Positions 37,290 to 49,160 are shown, counted from the first letter of the stretch. The stretch is 64,000 nt of DNA from Montifringilla adamsi (GCA_017590115.1 JAGGNK010006482.1:372001-436000); one strand, 5' to 3'. The notes: generated from the sequence alone by a model not told the origin. Translations and numbers: made by a program.

Positions 37290-39214
37290 GGTTTAATTCA
37301 TTTAATGTGTCATGGTAAGTCTCAGCTGCCATAGTTCCCTGATCAGCATGTCACATAATATCAAGTGAAGTGTGCAAGAGTCCAGTTCAGTGACACTGAT
37401 ACCTTTCAGCAGGCAAGGAAACTTTTGTTCCCTTTAAAATAAAATTCAAATTAATTTGGCAGGTTGTACCTTCTGATAAACACTTGTTTGTTGGTACTAA
37501 TTATATGATCCCCTCTGTTTTTCTATTAGTCAGGTCAGCCCTTACACTATTTTACTCAGGACTGATGCCTGGCTGTCTGGCCAGCATTTTTGTTTAAAAT
37601 ATTGGCACAACATGAGCATCCTTCCAGGCTCCTAGAAGTTCTCTCTGTGAACAGTTATCAGCAAGTCTCGTGTCAGCAGATCAGAGCACCCTCATCCAGC
37701 TCTTTTTGCAGCCTGTGAAGTTCTGTCTAGGCTTCCTTAGCTTCAGCCTGCAGCCTGGCCACTGCTGACAGCTCTACCCCATTAGCTAAAGAGGAGGCAG
37801 TATGCTGTCAGCACTGCTCTTATGTTAAAACTGACTGAAAAACAAAAATATTGCTTACAGAATATTCTGTGTCCTTTGCTTTATTATCAACTTGTTTTAT
37901 TTTTATATTCCAAGTTATCAAAATTTTTTCCTTCTGCGGCAATAGCATGTTTTTTGCAGCCTCTTTCTCAGTAGATGGCTTTTTATTCTGTTACTGTTCT
38001 CTAACCCTTCTCTTGACCAGTTGGACTCATGACTGTTTCAGCTTTGTGAAACAGTCCCTGTTAAAACACCAAGCACTCAGTGGCTATATTCTGTTTGCAT
38101 ACAAGAAAGATGACCCAAGTAAAAGCACATCTACACAAATCACGACCAACATTCAGTTATGTGGTCAGTTCCCTCCGGTGTCAAAAATTAAGCCTAATTT
38201 AAAGCTTCTCTTATTAGGATACAGGATTATTTGCACTAAGAAATAGAAACTGCTAATAATGTCCAGAGTTGCAGATAACTTTGTAATTTGCAGCACACAT
38301 CCCTTTACTTAGTATCTTTTTTTTTTCTTTCCCTTATCTCTCCATTCTATAAGAGGTAAGTTCAAGCATACCTACCCCTTACCCTATGCTACTTTACCTA
38401 GGAAGTGCATTGAGAACCTCATTCTTTCTCTTTCCTTTTAAGAAATGAATGATCTGAGAATAATTTGGATGTTCTTTCTCAAATTGCTCTTAAATTCCCT
38501 GATCCTGGCTACATTCAAACTGTGATCCCTTCAAACCACCTCACTAGTACCTGCAACAACTGCTACCTTGGGTAGAAACCTAGCTCAGCTTTCTAAATTT
38601 GGAGTAGCACTTTGACTTTGAAGAAGAACTGCCTTTCTTTTTCTTTCTTTCTTTTTTTAAAATTTTAATGCTCACGGTATAGAATTTGCTGCGATACGCA
38701 AAGAGCTCTTTGACAGATGTTCTTGGTCTCTTAACAAGCTGGGCAGGGCAACACACCAGTGAAGAAACCCCTGCATGTTCTGTTCCGTTTCATCAAGTGA
38801 ATCAGTCACCAGTGTGGACTTCAGAGCTTGAAACTGCTGAACTAAGTGTAGAACCACTAGGAACAGCTGCTGGTTCCTTCCATCCTATCTACCTGGTTGT
38901 CAAATCCTGTCCCCCAGAATTGTGGGCAGCCATTCAGTCCCAGGATGTGACTGCTGGTAGTCTAGAAGGCTGCATTCCCAATATCCTATTGTAAACCAAA
39001 TGACTTCACTGTAAATGCCAAAAAGACATGAAAATTTCTATGTGTGAAATAAAATAATCCCCTCTTCAGAAAGCACAGATTGGCCCTTTGGGTGATGAGG
39101 TTATAGATGTTTTTGTTTAACTGAAAATGCTTCAGTCTGCTTAGAGCCCTACAAATTCAAGTGACCCTCACGATGTACTAACATAAAACACATGATGTTA
39201 TGGGACTGGACTTG

Positions 39215-39272
39215 CAATTTTCACAACAATGGCGATGCTTGTCGATTTTCACGACGGCAAGGGATGCTCAGT
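39215..39272. repeat. Diverged 28-bp tandem pair with CpG sites
   Basis: CAATTTTCACAACAATGGCG followed by ATGCTTGT is echoed by CGATTTTCACGACGGCAAGG followed by GATGCTCAGT. The two units share ATTTTCAC-(A/G)-AC and GATGCT. The match is weak and could be chance. Confidence 0.4.
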
Positions 39273-42200
39273 CCTAATTAGTGCTGCTAGTACTAATCTA
39301 GAATTTTCCAAGTTGCTTGAGGAAATTTGGTCTTGAAATGAGTTAAGTCAACTCGACTGAGTAAACCACACAGTTAGAGCTGTACAGTTCCAGCCTGTTC
39401 CATGCTGTGTGACTGCATCTTTTACCTGTCCACATGTGGGCAAAGCAAAGCAGTGGAATCATTTCTGTTAATGTTTTTGCAAGAATCCCCTTCTCATGGC
39501 TTGAACACTTTTGTAAGATGCCAGGAAGCTGTTTATGAATTAGTAACTGCTGGGTCTGTCCTTATTGTTGTAGGATTCCTTTGCTCCCACATGGATCTGG
39601 CAGTCTCTTCCTAAAATGCTGGGGTAGTGCAAGAATGCTATTTCTGTAGCTATCCATTCCACACTGGGTTCTTAAATGCTAGTTAATCAGACCTCAAGTA
39701 TTTGGCAGTTCTGAGAAGTGGGACTAAAGGCAAAGATGCATCTTATCATCTGCAGAATCCGACTGCTCCAGTGGGCGGAGGCAGAAGTTCAGAGTCTACA
39801 TCCTTCATTCAGACAGAGAAAAACTTGCCAAAAATGTGGCACACTAGTAATTGCAGTCCCTGCTGGGACTTGAGGTGACACCACAAACGCTATTTATTTG
39901 GAGCATTAGGATTACTCTGAGTATAGTATAATGAAGGCAAGGACTTCTAGAAATGGATCATGGCATTCAAGAAACCTGAACATCAAAGGCCATTTACTAA
40001 GACATCACAAAGGGCAGTGGCAGTGTTCGCCTTCTGTACCAACTGCCTCTGGGAGTGGAGAGAACAGGGTTGTTTGGAGTGCTTGGGGTTTTTTTTGTGT
40101 GGGGCTTTTTTGGGTTTTTTCCCTCTAATTTTGTTTTGGTTGGCATGAGCTATTCTATGCAAGGCAGCCTGGAACATTATACAAATGTAACAGAAAAAGT
40201 CACAAACAAATATTCCAGCATTTATGTAGGATTGTAGTGGAGGGTGAGGGCAGCTGCTTGTATTGTTGCAAAAGCTAAATGTTTTCATGGAAATACAGCT
40301 TCTTCTGCATCCAATTTATCTTTTCAGGCACAACAGTGTGAGGATCAGAAAATAACTGGGCCTGGGGATGCCAGCTTCTGTTCATGGATTTTTCTTTTGA
40401 TTCACTGTCTTTGCTTCCATCATGTTTCTGTTGAATTCAAGGAATTAAAACACTGCTACACTTTCAATATTAAATCTAATTTGGCTTCTGAGAGATTTTA
40501 AAACTTCTGTGCATCTTGGGGCACTGTTTGTACCTTCTTTGCTTAATGAAATTGTTCTGGAGGTGCCATGGTCATTGTCCAGAGCTCTGCTCAGTGAGAT
40601 GTGTGATATGTGAATGTGGAGGGAAATAGATGAGGACCAGAAGATTATTCACATCAATGAGCATTGAATGCATTAAATAACAAGATCCAGAGGGTGGTCT
40701 CCAGAGGTACTTTAGAGTACAGAGCCTGTCTGAGAGACTGACTGCTGGAAAACATGGAGATATGTGTTAATGTATATCCCCTTCACTGCCTTGGGAGGGC
40801 TGTTTGATCCTTGTCATGTCTCCCTGGTACAGCATCTCACAAGGAACCTCTGAGCTGGATGAGCTTGTAAATGCTACTGTGTAACATCAAGTATCAGTAA
40901 CACAGGTTAATTCAGCTGAGAAATTTGTGAAGAAAAAAGAAGCCATGGTATAACCATGGGCATAATGGGAATGCAGGTGTGTAAATGCAGGGTTGTGATT
41001 CTTTTTCTGCAGAGCTGCAATCTGTTTGAAGCCAAATAATGCACAATGCTGGAGACAGTTGTGTCATTGTCCTGTGTTTTGCCCTCACAACCCCGATGAC
41101 CACCTGATGATATGACTTTTCATGGAATTTCATCAGTTTAAGGCTTATATCTGGATAACCCAAAATCTGGGTTGGTGATCCTGTAGTGTGGTATTTTGTG
41201 TAGCTCTCTTTTTCTTAAGTGAGAAGCTGTGTGTCTCTGTGCATCTGTATTTGAGTCTTGGTTTTGAATCAGATAAAGCAAACAGGAAAACAGACAATAA
41301 TAGCATTGAGTCATAATTATTTACAGCTGAACATGTTAGACTGTTGTATGCAGTTACTGCTCCTGATAATGGTAGGGGCTACACTGGTGTACATTTTGGG
41401 AAAGCATTACTTCAGGGACACTCCAGCCCTTTGACAGTTTTTGGTTTAGAGGTTGTTGTGACTTTCTGAAGACAAAAAAGTGGGGTTTTTTTCCCAAGAT
41501 TTTTACTAACTGAAGAAGAAAACCAGATTTGAAACAAGCTAGGCTAATTTCCATTATTTCCAAAAGGGCAATGTGACATTCTCTTGATGGTCCAGTTCCT
41601 CAGCCTCTAGTAACTCCTTAAACTAGATAAGGTCCAGCCTGGTTATCAATCATCTGGGTTTTTCCTTCCACAGTTGGTGCAGCTTCCCATTCTTCTCTGC
41701 AAACAGCCATGTTCCCTTGGGAGGGAAGGTGGGAGTCTGCTCATAAGCTTCCTGCAGGCCAGGAACAGCCCCTGGATCAGCTACTGGACTATGTCACTGA
41801 AGTTAATACTGGTGCACTGGCAAATGTGGGCTTGTTTTCTCAAAGATAAGTTCTGTTGTCAAACAGAAGCACTTCTGCTCATACTGACCCTCTCTAGAAC
41901 TCTGGAGATGAGGAAAAATCAATAAGTGCAGACTAGGATAAACTAAAATAAACATTTTCAAGCTTTTAAGGTACTAACAAAATACTGAAAGGAAGAAAAT
42001 AATCCCTGAAGGGATACGCTCTGTTGACTGCCCTGGGAGAGAGCAGGGCTACTAACAAGTGAGTCTGTTCTTTCCTCACTAAACATGCAGCCAAATGCCT
42101 GCAAGTTCCTCAGCACAGGACTAGTGCCTGGTTTGCTTTGGTCTCACCCAGACAGCATTGTGTTTGTGGCCACTGGGACCAGACAGACATGGGGTATGGG

Positions 42201-43943
42201 CTGAGGGGCTCTCAGAGACCAGGAAGGCTGCTAATTCTCTCAGTCCTACTAATGTTCACTTGATTCTGCAGGAACTGGCCGGGGCTAATCCTGGAGCAAA
42301 GACGACATGTTAATGTGGAAGAAACTGGAAGATGAGCTAGCTGAGTTTAGATTTGCTTTTTAATGTATCCACATACCTCTTGGTAGTGATCCCAGTATGA
42401 AGGAGATTCCTAGCTTTTAGACAAAACTCCGAATCCCCAGTACCAGGAGGATGCTGTCCATCTTATTCCCCTGGGCTCTGTGGACACTCCTGTTGGGCAG
42501 TCACGATTTCAGGACTAGGTTGGTGTCATGTGCTTTCCTAGGGGCTGTTCCCAGATCAATCTAATGACTGAGGTAAGTGCAGAAAATGTGTGCTTGGTAA
42601 GCAGAGTAAGAACTGGTATCTTCAGGGCTAGGACTTCAACCCAGCTAGCCTGAGCTCCTGTATCATCAAATTACAGCCCATTCTCTCTGCAGGGAGTGCA
42701 ATAGCTCATCTTGAATTCAATAATGCACTTTCTAGAAAGGCAATCAAACCTAGATCAGAGGACAGAAAGGAATAGAGAATACACTCCTTCTTTAGTATTT
42801 TGTTCCAGAGGATAATCACCCAGTAACAAATATGAACCAGATGATTCATTAGAATTTTTCTAACTCCAGCTCTCAGCATTGTTCTGGTTCTTGCTATGCC
42901 TTTTCCCCCTTGATTAGAGCTCTCAAAACTGGCATTTTTCTCCCCATGTTAGAACTTGCACAGTGTAATCAACCTGTCTCTCAATACCCTGTAACAGCCA
43001 ACCCAGCAATGTCTCTGAGGTAGAATCTATGCTCTTCCTCTTAAAAGCAGTTCAGTTATATGATTCATCCTGCCACTAAAGACATTCTATTACACTTTTT
43101 CCAGTTCCCTCTGCTTTCTGTTTACATAAATCTGGTGACATGGATGCACTGGCATCATCTGTGTTTGTCTATGAGTTTTCCATGTACAGTGGAAGGTGTT
43201 AGGATTGGCTGCAAGACCCTGTGCGTCCACATAACTCACTGCCCAACCAGTGTCTTTGTGCTCTATCTGTGGTTGTCTCTGAGCTGAAACTTCTCCCTAC
43301 AGCAGGAATAAAAAGATGCTCTTGCATGTTCCTTCAGCTTGGTCCTGCATTGCTCCACGGCCATCAGAAGTCTGCCTGAACGTTGGAACATATATATTGA
43401 CCTTTAATAGTAAGTTGGTGTTTGGGATGATCTTTTTCTTGTCTTGGGGATTTGCTGGATTGAGGAGATTTGGAGAAATCACTCCCTAGTGTTTTTAGGC
43501 AGTTATTCTAATGTGCATTAAGCCACCATGGCGCCAGTGTTAGCTGTGTTTATGTGCTTGATACTGGTTAAATGAAAAGAAAAAATGCAATTAAACACCT
43601 GTTCCTTAAGAAAACTGTGCTTTCTTAGCTGCTTTCAGGAGAACCATCTGACTCAAGAGACTAAGGTCTTTAATTTTACCCTACCTTTTAATCTCATTGA
43701 CATCTTCTGAACACTGTTTTCTGTTTGCAGAGCCTGGGGTAGACGAAGCAGTGAGAAAATAGACAGTGAGAGTCTAATAGCAAAGAGTAGAATAGACTGT
43801 GGAGCAGACCGTTTGTATCTGAGGGCTCCTGGGCACTTTGGCTGCTCTCTGTGGGACTCCTTGAAGTGGCACTTCAGCTGTGTTTAGTGCCTGATAAGTT
43901 AAAAAACCCATGAGTTTTGCATCCACTGCTGAGCAAGCCAAAT

Positions 43944-44080
43944 GGTCCTTGTGAAGCCATTTCACTTCTTTTCCCCTTTTTCTTATGTTCTTCCTTTTTT
44001 TTTTTTTTTTTTTTGGTCCTTGTGAAGCCATTTCACTTTCTTTCCCCTTTTTCTTATATTCTTCCTTTTTTTTTTTTTTT
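43944..44080 (-). repeat. 71-bp tandem duplication, each unit ending in poly-T
   Basis: Unit 1 (43944-44014) and unit 2 (44015-44080) both begin GGTCCTTGTGAAGCCATTTC and run through a pyrimidine-rich stretch into T20 (43995-44014) and T15 (44066-44080). On the minus strand each unit starts with an A-run. The units differ by a few substitutions plus homopolymer length. Replication slippage between poly-T tracts is the simplest origin. Confidence 0.9.
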
Positions 44081-45481
44081 CCCTTTTCAGTTCTACCATT
44101 TTCTGTTGGTTTTGGTTGGTTTGGGTTTTGTTTATTTGGTTTGTTTTTGTGTTTCCTTTTGGGCTAAATAACATGTGAGCACTGTCACTTAACCAAATTA
44201 GGTACACCACTAGAATTCTGAAATTAGTGGGGACATGAATAAGCACTTTTGTCAATATAACTGTTCCCATATACATCTGAACTGCAGATGCTGCTATGGA
44301 GCAAAAAAATATCCCCTAGACTTCAATAAGTCAACCTGAACATTATCATTAAACCAAATATGTTAATTCTGTTACTGAGATGAACTCTGGAATATTTGTG
44401 CAGATCTATTCCCAATGTTAAATTGTCACCTCTCACTGTTTGGGAGTGCCATGTATCACCGGAAATGGTGTTTGCTCCTTTCCTCAGCAGTGTTGCACAA
44501 ACAGCCCTGAACTGCAGGTGACTCACCAAGAAGTGCCCTTTTCTCTGGTAGCATCCTGAGGGTTATGTTGGTGGTATCTCACCAGATTTCTGGCATAGTC
44601 TGAATCTGGTGTCATTGGTGGGCAGGGTGTGACACAGCCAGGTCTGCTGAGCACACACACACACGGGCTGTGCTGCAAGCAGCTCCGTGTTCCTCAGAGA
44701 AAGGCAGGGGGGATTTGTTTAAATACCCGAGAGACAAACGCTTCAATCACAACACATTTTCTTAGGTAATATCAACAAACTGAGAGAAATCTGAAATTGT
44801 AACATGCTGGTTTTGGACATGTGTTGGTTCTCCAGCAGTCTTTTTATTTTTCTGGTTTTAGTTACCTTTTGTAGTTTTATGACAGGTATGACAGGCTGGA
44901 GCCACTCTGCTTGTGAACACTTTTATCTCTTTGAAGATTCTCCTTTTGAAATGAAATGTTTCTTGGCCGTTCTTAGCTCAAAGGTGGAACTTTATAGAGA
45001 GCGGGATGGAACTGTTTGCAGTGGGGGAACTCCAGAGCAATTTTACTTCCTTTGAAGACGTGTGTTGTTCCTGAAGCTACTTTTGTGCAGTAGGAAAATC
45101 ATCTGGGGCCAAGCAGGAAGTTGTGAGGTCTGTGGCACATCCCAGCGAGCCCTCGCCCTGCATCGCACTGTCCCTTCCCTGCCCAGGAGACAGCTCTGGG
45201 CACTCAGGATAGGCAAGGAGAACTTTTGGACAGATTTATTCTTAAAATCCACATCTGAGGGTGGGCCTGCACAACCCACATGGAGTTCATTGTTGGGTAC
45301 CAGCCGGTAGTGCTGGAGCCATTGGTTTTGTTTGGTGGGTTTGTTTTTCTTCCAGCTACCTCCACAATTCCACCCACCCGTGTGTTTGAAGCTCGTTGTG
45401 CAGTGCTGAAGAATAATAAAAGTAGATAAAGCAAATCCATTACATGACCCACTGCTCTGGTGATGCTGGGTAGGTAAGAGC
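44081..45481. other. Intergenic DNA upstream of the SPNS2 CpG island
   Basis: No gene recognised. GC content begins to rise after about 45050. An (AC)n run of about seven units occurs at 44650-44664. This is SPNS2 upstream flank and may hold distal regulatory sequence, but no specific site can be defended. Confidence 0.6.
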
Positions 45482-45815
45482 CGGCCTCTCCCGGGCTGAG
45501 GGGCGCGGCTGAGGTGAGCTGAGGGAGAATCCCCTCACAGCCGGGCTGAGGGGGGATCCCCTCAGGGCCGACCTAAGCTTTATGAGGAACCGCCCGTCAT
45601 GGCCGGTCTGAGGCGGGCTGAGGGATTCCCTCAAGGCACCTGCGGGGTGCTGGAGGGACACCCTCAGGCCACACTGAAAACAGATGAGGTGCCGACCTGA
45701 AGCGGCTGACAGACCTCTCGGGGCCGGTCTGAGGAGATGAGGAGGCGCCCCGAGGCGGGCTGAGGGGACACCCCTACGGGCTGGCTGAAGAGCCGGCGCA
45801 GAGCACGGCTGAGGA
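45482..45815. repeat. Irregular GGCTGAGG repeat with short hairpins, SPNS2 upstream flank
   Basis: About 330 bp built from recurring (G/C)GG-(C/T)-CTGAGG blocks (GGGCTGAGG, GCGGCTGAGG, GGCCGGTCTGAGG and variants, about ten occurrences). Many are followed by the inverse CCCTCA. Perfect inverted repeats include CTGAGGGG-ggat-CCCCTCAG at 45546-45565 and TGAGGGA-t-TCCCTCA at 45619-45633. Spacing is irregular, roughly 25-60 bp, so it is a degenerate minisatellite rather than a strict tandem array. It abuts the CpG-island promoter and may be transcribed or bound, but no function is shown. Confidence 0.7.
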
Positions 45816-46037
45816 GGCACTTGTTAGGGCCGGTTAAAGGGCGGCGGAGGAGCCACCCTGCTGCGCCGCCCCGGGCCGGCCGCACGGACCCCTCGGGGCC
45901 GCTGGGGCGGGGCGCGCACGGCCGCCGAGGCGGGGCGAGGCGCGGGCGGAGCCTTCCCGGCCCCCGCCCCGCCGGCCCCGGCCCCGCCCGGGCTGTCAGA
46001 GCCGGCCTGTCCCGGGCAGGCTCGGGGCGACCGCGGG

Positions 46038-46049
46038 ATGCGGCGCTGA
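46038..46049 (+). promoter_or_regulatory. SPNS2: Minimal upstream ORF (M-R-R-stop) in SPNS2 5' leader
   Basis: ATG CGG CGC TGA, 105 bp before the main ATG and in the same frame. The upstream ATG has G at -3, a reasonable context. If it lies inside the transcript, it would be a three-codon upstream ORF that could lower SPNS2 translation. Its TGA is also the nearest in-frame stop found upstream of the main start and rules out an N-terminal extension through it. Whether it is transcribed depends on the unmapped start site. Confidence 0.45.
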
Positions 46050-46069
46050 GCGCGCTCCGCTCGCTTTCT

Positions 46070-46098
46070 CCGTCCGTCTGTCCGTCCGTCCATCGGTC
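46070..46098. repeat. (GTCC)n-like repeat in SPNS2 5' leader
   Basis: CCGTCCGTCTGTCCGTCCGTCC, written here as the leading part of an imperfect tetranucleotide repeat, lies 45-73 bp before the SPNS2 start codon, probably in the 5' untranslated region. Confidence 0.7.
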
Positions 46099-46142
46099 TC
46101 CCCGCCTGGGCTCCCGCACGCCGAGATTCCCTCCCGCAGCCC

Positions 46143-46437
46143 ATGATGTGCCTGGAAAGCGACGGCTCCTCCGGCAGCAGCCCGGTCTGCGGCGGGCGGC
46201 TCCGAGCTGGCGACGAGGAGGAGGAGGAGGACGGCGAGCGGGGCTGCTGCGGCCGGGGTGCCGAGGGCGAGGTGCAGACCCTGTCGGGCAGGATGAACCC
46301 CCCGCCGGCCGGCAAGCACCCCGACCGCCCCGCCGCCCTCCGCAAGGCGCCGACCCTCGGCCGGGCCCGGGTAGCGGCCGCCGGCATCCTCAGTGTGGGC
46401 AACGTGCTCAACTACCTGGACCGGTACACCGTGGCAG
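46143..46437 (+). CDS. SPNS2: SPNS2 exon 1: sphingosine-1-phosphate transporter, N-terminal part
   Basis: The exon is 295 bp: 98 codons plus one base (phase 1), ending at a GTGAGC donor. SPNS2 is a plasma-membrane major facilitator protein that exports sphingosine-1-phosphate, chiefly from endothelium. Visible matches to SPNS2 are the start MMCLE, an acidic run at residues 24-31, the conserved EVQTLSG (residues 43-49), and [18 protein letters not shown] (81-98), which is the start of transmembrane helix 1. The arginine of DRY (residue 94) is, as I recall, the residue whose change abolishes function in the zebrafish spns2 mutant. Two ATGs sit in tandem: the first has C at -3, the second A at -3. 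The first matches the family start. An in-frame TGA at 46047 blocks a longer protein. The linker between residues 50 and 75 is proline-rich and variable. Later exons lie beyond the window. Confidence 0.95.
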
Positions 46438-49159
46438 GTGAGCGCACCCGCGGTTGTGAGTGCATCCCCTGCTGCCCGGGGACAGCCCTTCCCGGGCACG
46501 GTGCAGCCTCTGCCGTCCCCAGGGTTGTCCCGGGCTCGGGTCAGCGGGGCTCGACCGCCGTGCCGGGGCTGGAGAGGAGGGATGGCGTGAGCGATGTGGC
46601 GCGGCCGGTGCCCATTGTGCGGCCCCTCCGGTATTGTTCTCTAGTTTGTGTGAATTTTATCGAAAATAAGAGGAGCGCCCTTTGTTTGTCTGGGCTCGAT
46701 GGCGGAATCGGTGCTGGGATTCGGGAGGGACCGGTGTCTGCAGCGCGGTGAGAGCGGAGGGCGCTCGGCGAGGTTCGGGGTGATGGCAGACGCGTTATCG
46801 ATCCCGGCACAGGGTGAACGCTGCGGGCGACAGGTGCAGCTGCGGCCGGAGAGACACAGTCTGCTGCCAAACAGACATGCGAGCGCGGGGTGTCTTTGGG
46901 TGAAAATCGCAGCGAAGCAAATCCCCTTTGCTTTGTTTCTGCGGAGTGCGTCCAGCCCGGAACAGCCGGCTGCCCTTCAGCCCTGTGCCAAGGAGGGTCC
47001 CTTCCCTGCAGAACTCCCGAGCAGGTGACAGCAGAGCTGGCAGGAGCGGGCGCAGGAGGAGCGGCTAGGCAGCTGCAATGCACTTTGCAAAGCTCGGTTT
47101 TCTGAAGGTAAACACGTAAAATCATGCGCTGGTGGATGTGTGACCAGCCGTAGTATGTGAACCACTATGTTCCTCAGTACTTACTACTAAGTGAAGCTCA
47201 GCTCCAAAACAAATGTCTGTTTGGATGTTTACTGTGCCATCCCTAGAGAGGACTCCTTGTTTATTCTTGTCAGGCAATAACAGCAGGGAAGAAGCTAATC
47301 ACTGAACTTTTTCTAATTAGAAATGAAGTAGGCTTGTTGGTAATCAACTGTCTCATGTCATTAGAATATAATACATATTCTCTGTTTGGCAATACTGATA
47401 ATTTTATCTTCAGAGCTTACAAAGGGGTTTGTGCATGTATAAATTTTTCTCTATGCATATATATGTTTTAATCACTAGGACTCAATGTGGTGTTAAGCAA
47501 ATCAAATATTTGTTTATACTACATTAAAATAATATATGTTTGTAGGGCAGTGATAGAGAGCAAGGGACATAAATCCAAGTCACTGTTGTTAGAATAAGTT
47601 GGCCAGGTTGTATTTATTTTGTCTGGAGTAGGGAGATGGGGAGGATTAGAAGGAGAATTTAGCTGGCACCATTGTGGCTTTTTTTGTTTTTCTTTTTAGA
47701 TCTGGCTTGTTCCTTCAGGAAATGTAAAGGCCAGTATTGGAAGATATTAAGTACTCGGCTGGTAGTCAATCTGTTACAGAAGGAAGCTTGAAGGTAGAAG
47801 GTTAACCTGTTATTATTGAAGGAAATTGTAGTGTGCTCCCTTGCACTCAAATAGAGACCTCTCTAAGTGGAGTTTTTCTACAAAGCACCTTTAATGCATA
47901 GGAAGTTTCCTTTTTAGGAAGCTATTCCCCCCATCATGCATTCTTTAAAAAATAAAAATCACATCTACTTCACCTATTTGCTCTAGCACTTTCACCAAGA
48001 CCTTTGCCATCTGATTTTTCTGCCTGCAAGAACTGAAAGCATCTTCTTTTCTGGAAAGGCTGGAAGGTGCCTGACCAAGCAGAAGATAAAAATGCCCGCT
48101 TACTGTAATGTGGCATTGCCAAACCCAGTGCTGTGATTGCTGGAATTTCTAGGACAAGCTCTGGTATTACTGTGCTCAATAACTGCCCCGTGGAACTTAT
48201 CTATTAACATTCAGCTTGATATCAAAGGTTTGAGATCTCAGACATCAGACTTGCCTTTGGGGACAGAATCAAACTTTGCATGGGCTTTTTGTCTTCTGTC
48301 AATTGGTGTTTACTTTTCAAACTGGTCTTACATAAAGTGCTAATCTAAAACATGAAATAATTTAAATCCAGTGTAATGGAAGAGTTGTGGTAATAAAAAT
48401 TATATGTTTTGAGCTCAAATCTGACTTGATTATAAAGTCTTCTCTAAAAGTAATCTTTACTTTTGTATTTTGAGTCTTAGTGCATACCACATGCTTATGT
48501 GATGTGCACTTGCAGATGAATCAAGCTAGCACTTTGAATATGCAGCTCATGTCTCAAGACAGGTAATAATTAGTAAATACAACTCTCCAGACCTTCAAAG
48601 TACATTTCAAATATGAATTGTTGCAGCAACGTAATAAGGGATTTTAACACCAGCCATGTTATGGCAGAGGAAGTAGCATCAGAAGTTATGATTTACCTAA
48701 GGCCAGTGGACTGTTGTGAGAACTGGAATTAATTTCTGGTTCCAGCTCTATTTGAAACAAGTGTTAGAAGAGCAGCAGTTCCAATGGAAACTGGTTCCTG
48801 AGGATTTGTCTCCAGGGTGATCCTGCTGTGGATTCTCTGATGTCAAATAAGTTGACCTTTGTCATTAGCCTTTCTCTTCTTGTCTTATAAGAGTCTTGCA
48901 TCTACCCAACCATTTTTTAAAAATGAAAGTGTTGGAAGCTTTGGGACTTCTTCCTGCTGTCAAATTTAGTCAAAGGCAGGTCAGTGGCCTCGAAAGCAAT
49001 TAGCAGGCAGCTGACAGACAGACATAAGCAAACAGAGTATCCAGCTGTATGGGCACAATACTCCAAGTACATCTTCTGTCTTACTTGAGAACTTAGTTGC
49101 AATCATTTTGGTTGGCCAAAAAGTATAAGAAAAAGCAAGTATATATTTAGTGTGTATAC

Positions 49160-49160
<1 letters not shown>

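Larger units (their letters stand above)
35521..43943. other. Intergenic DNA, part 5
   Basis: No gene recognised. The stretch contains an AT/TA-rich microsatellite (36257-36312), a 43-bp-period tandem duplication (37204-37289) and a CT-rich run near 38636-38660. There is also a diverged 28-bp tandem pair with unusual CpG content (39215-39272) and a T/G homopolymer-rich patch (40087-40140). The 131-codon frame at 37851-38246 is AT-driven and lacks motifs. Confidence 0.65.
45480..47100 (+). promoter_or_regulatory. SPNS2: SPNS2 CpG-island promoter
   Basis: CpG density rises sharply here against a CpG-poor background and surrounds SPNS2 exon 1. GC boxes suited to Sp1/KLF factors lie at 45904-45913 (GGGGCGGGGC), 45928-45937 (AGGCGGGGCG), 45962-45970 (CCCCGCCCC) and 45982-45989 (CCCCGCCC). 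No TATA box is visible. This is the usual picture of a TATA-less, broad-initiation CpG-island promoter. The start site cannot be fixed but probably lies between about 45990 and 46070. The island ends within the first part of intron 1. Confidence 0.85.

Noticed and set aside
37851..38246. 131-codon hydrophobic plus-strand open frame
   Set aside because: The hydrophobicity comes from T-rich DNA. There is no family motif and no promoter or splice context.
45824..46411. 195-codon minus-strand open frame across the SPNS2 promoter and exon 1, with a 167-codon and a 151-codon neighbour
   Set aside because: All are shadows of the CpG island. Composition is driven by GC content and none matches a known family.
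45821..46441. 206-codon plus-strand open frame overlapping SPNS2 exon 1
   Set aside because: It is out of frame with the SPNS2 exon and rich in Pro, Arg, Gly and Ala, as expected from GC-rich island DNA where stop codons are rare. No domain is visible.
46541..47125. 194-codon minus-strand open frame at the start of SPNS2 intron 1
   Set aside because: It lies in the tail of the CpG island. There is no motif, and its length is explained by GC content.
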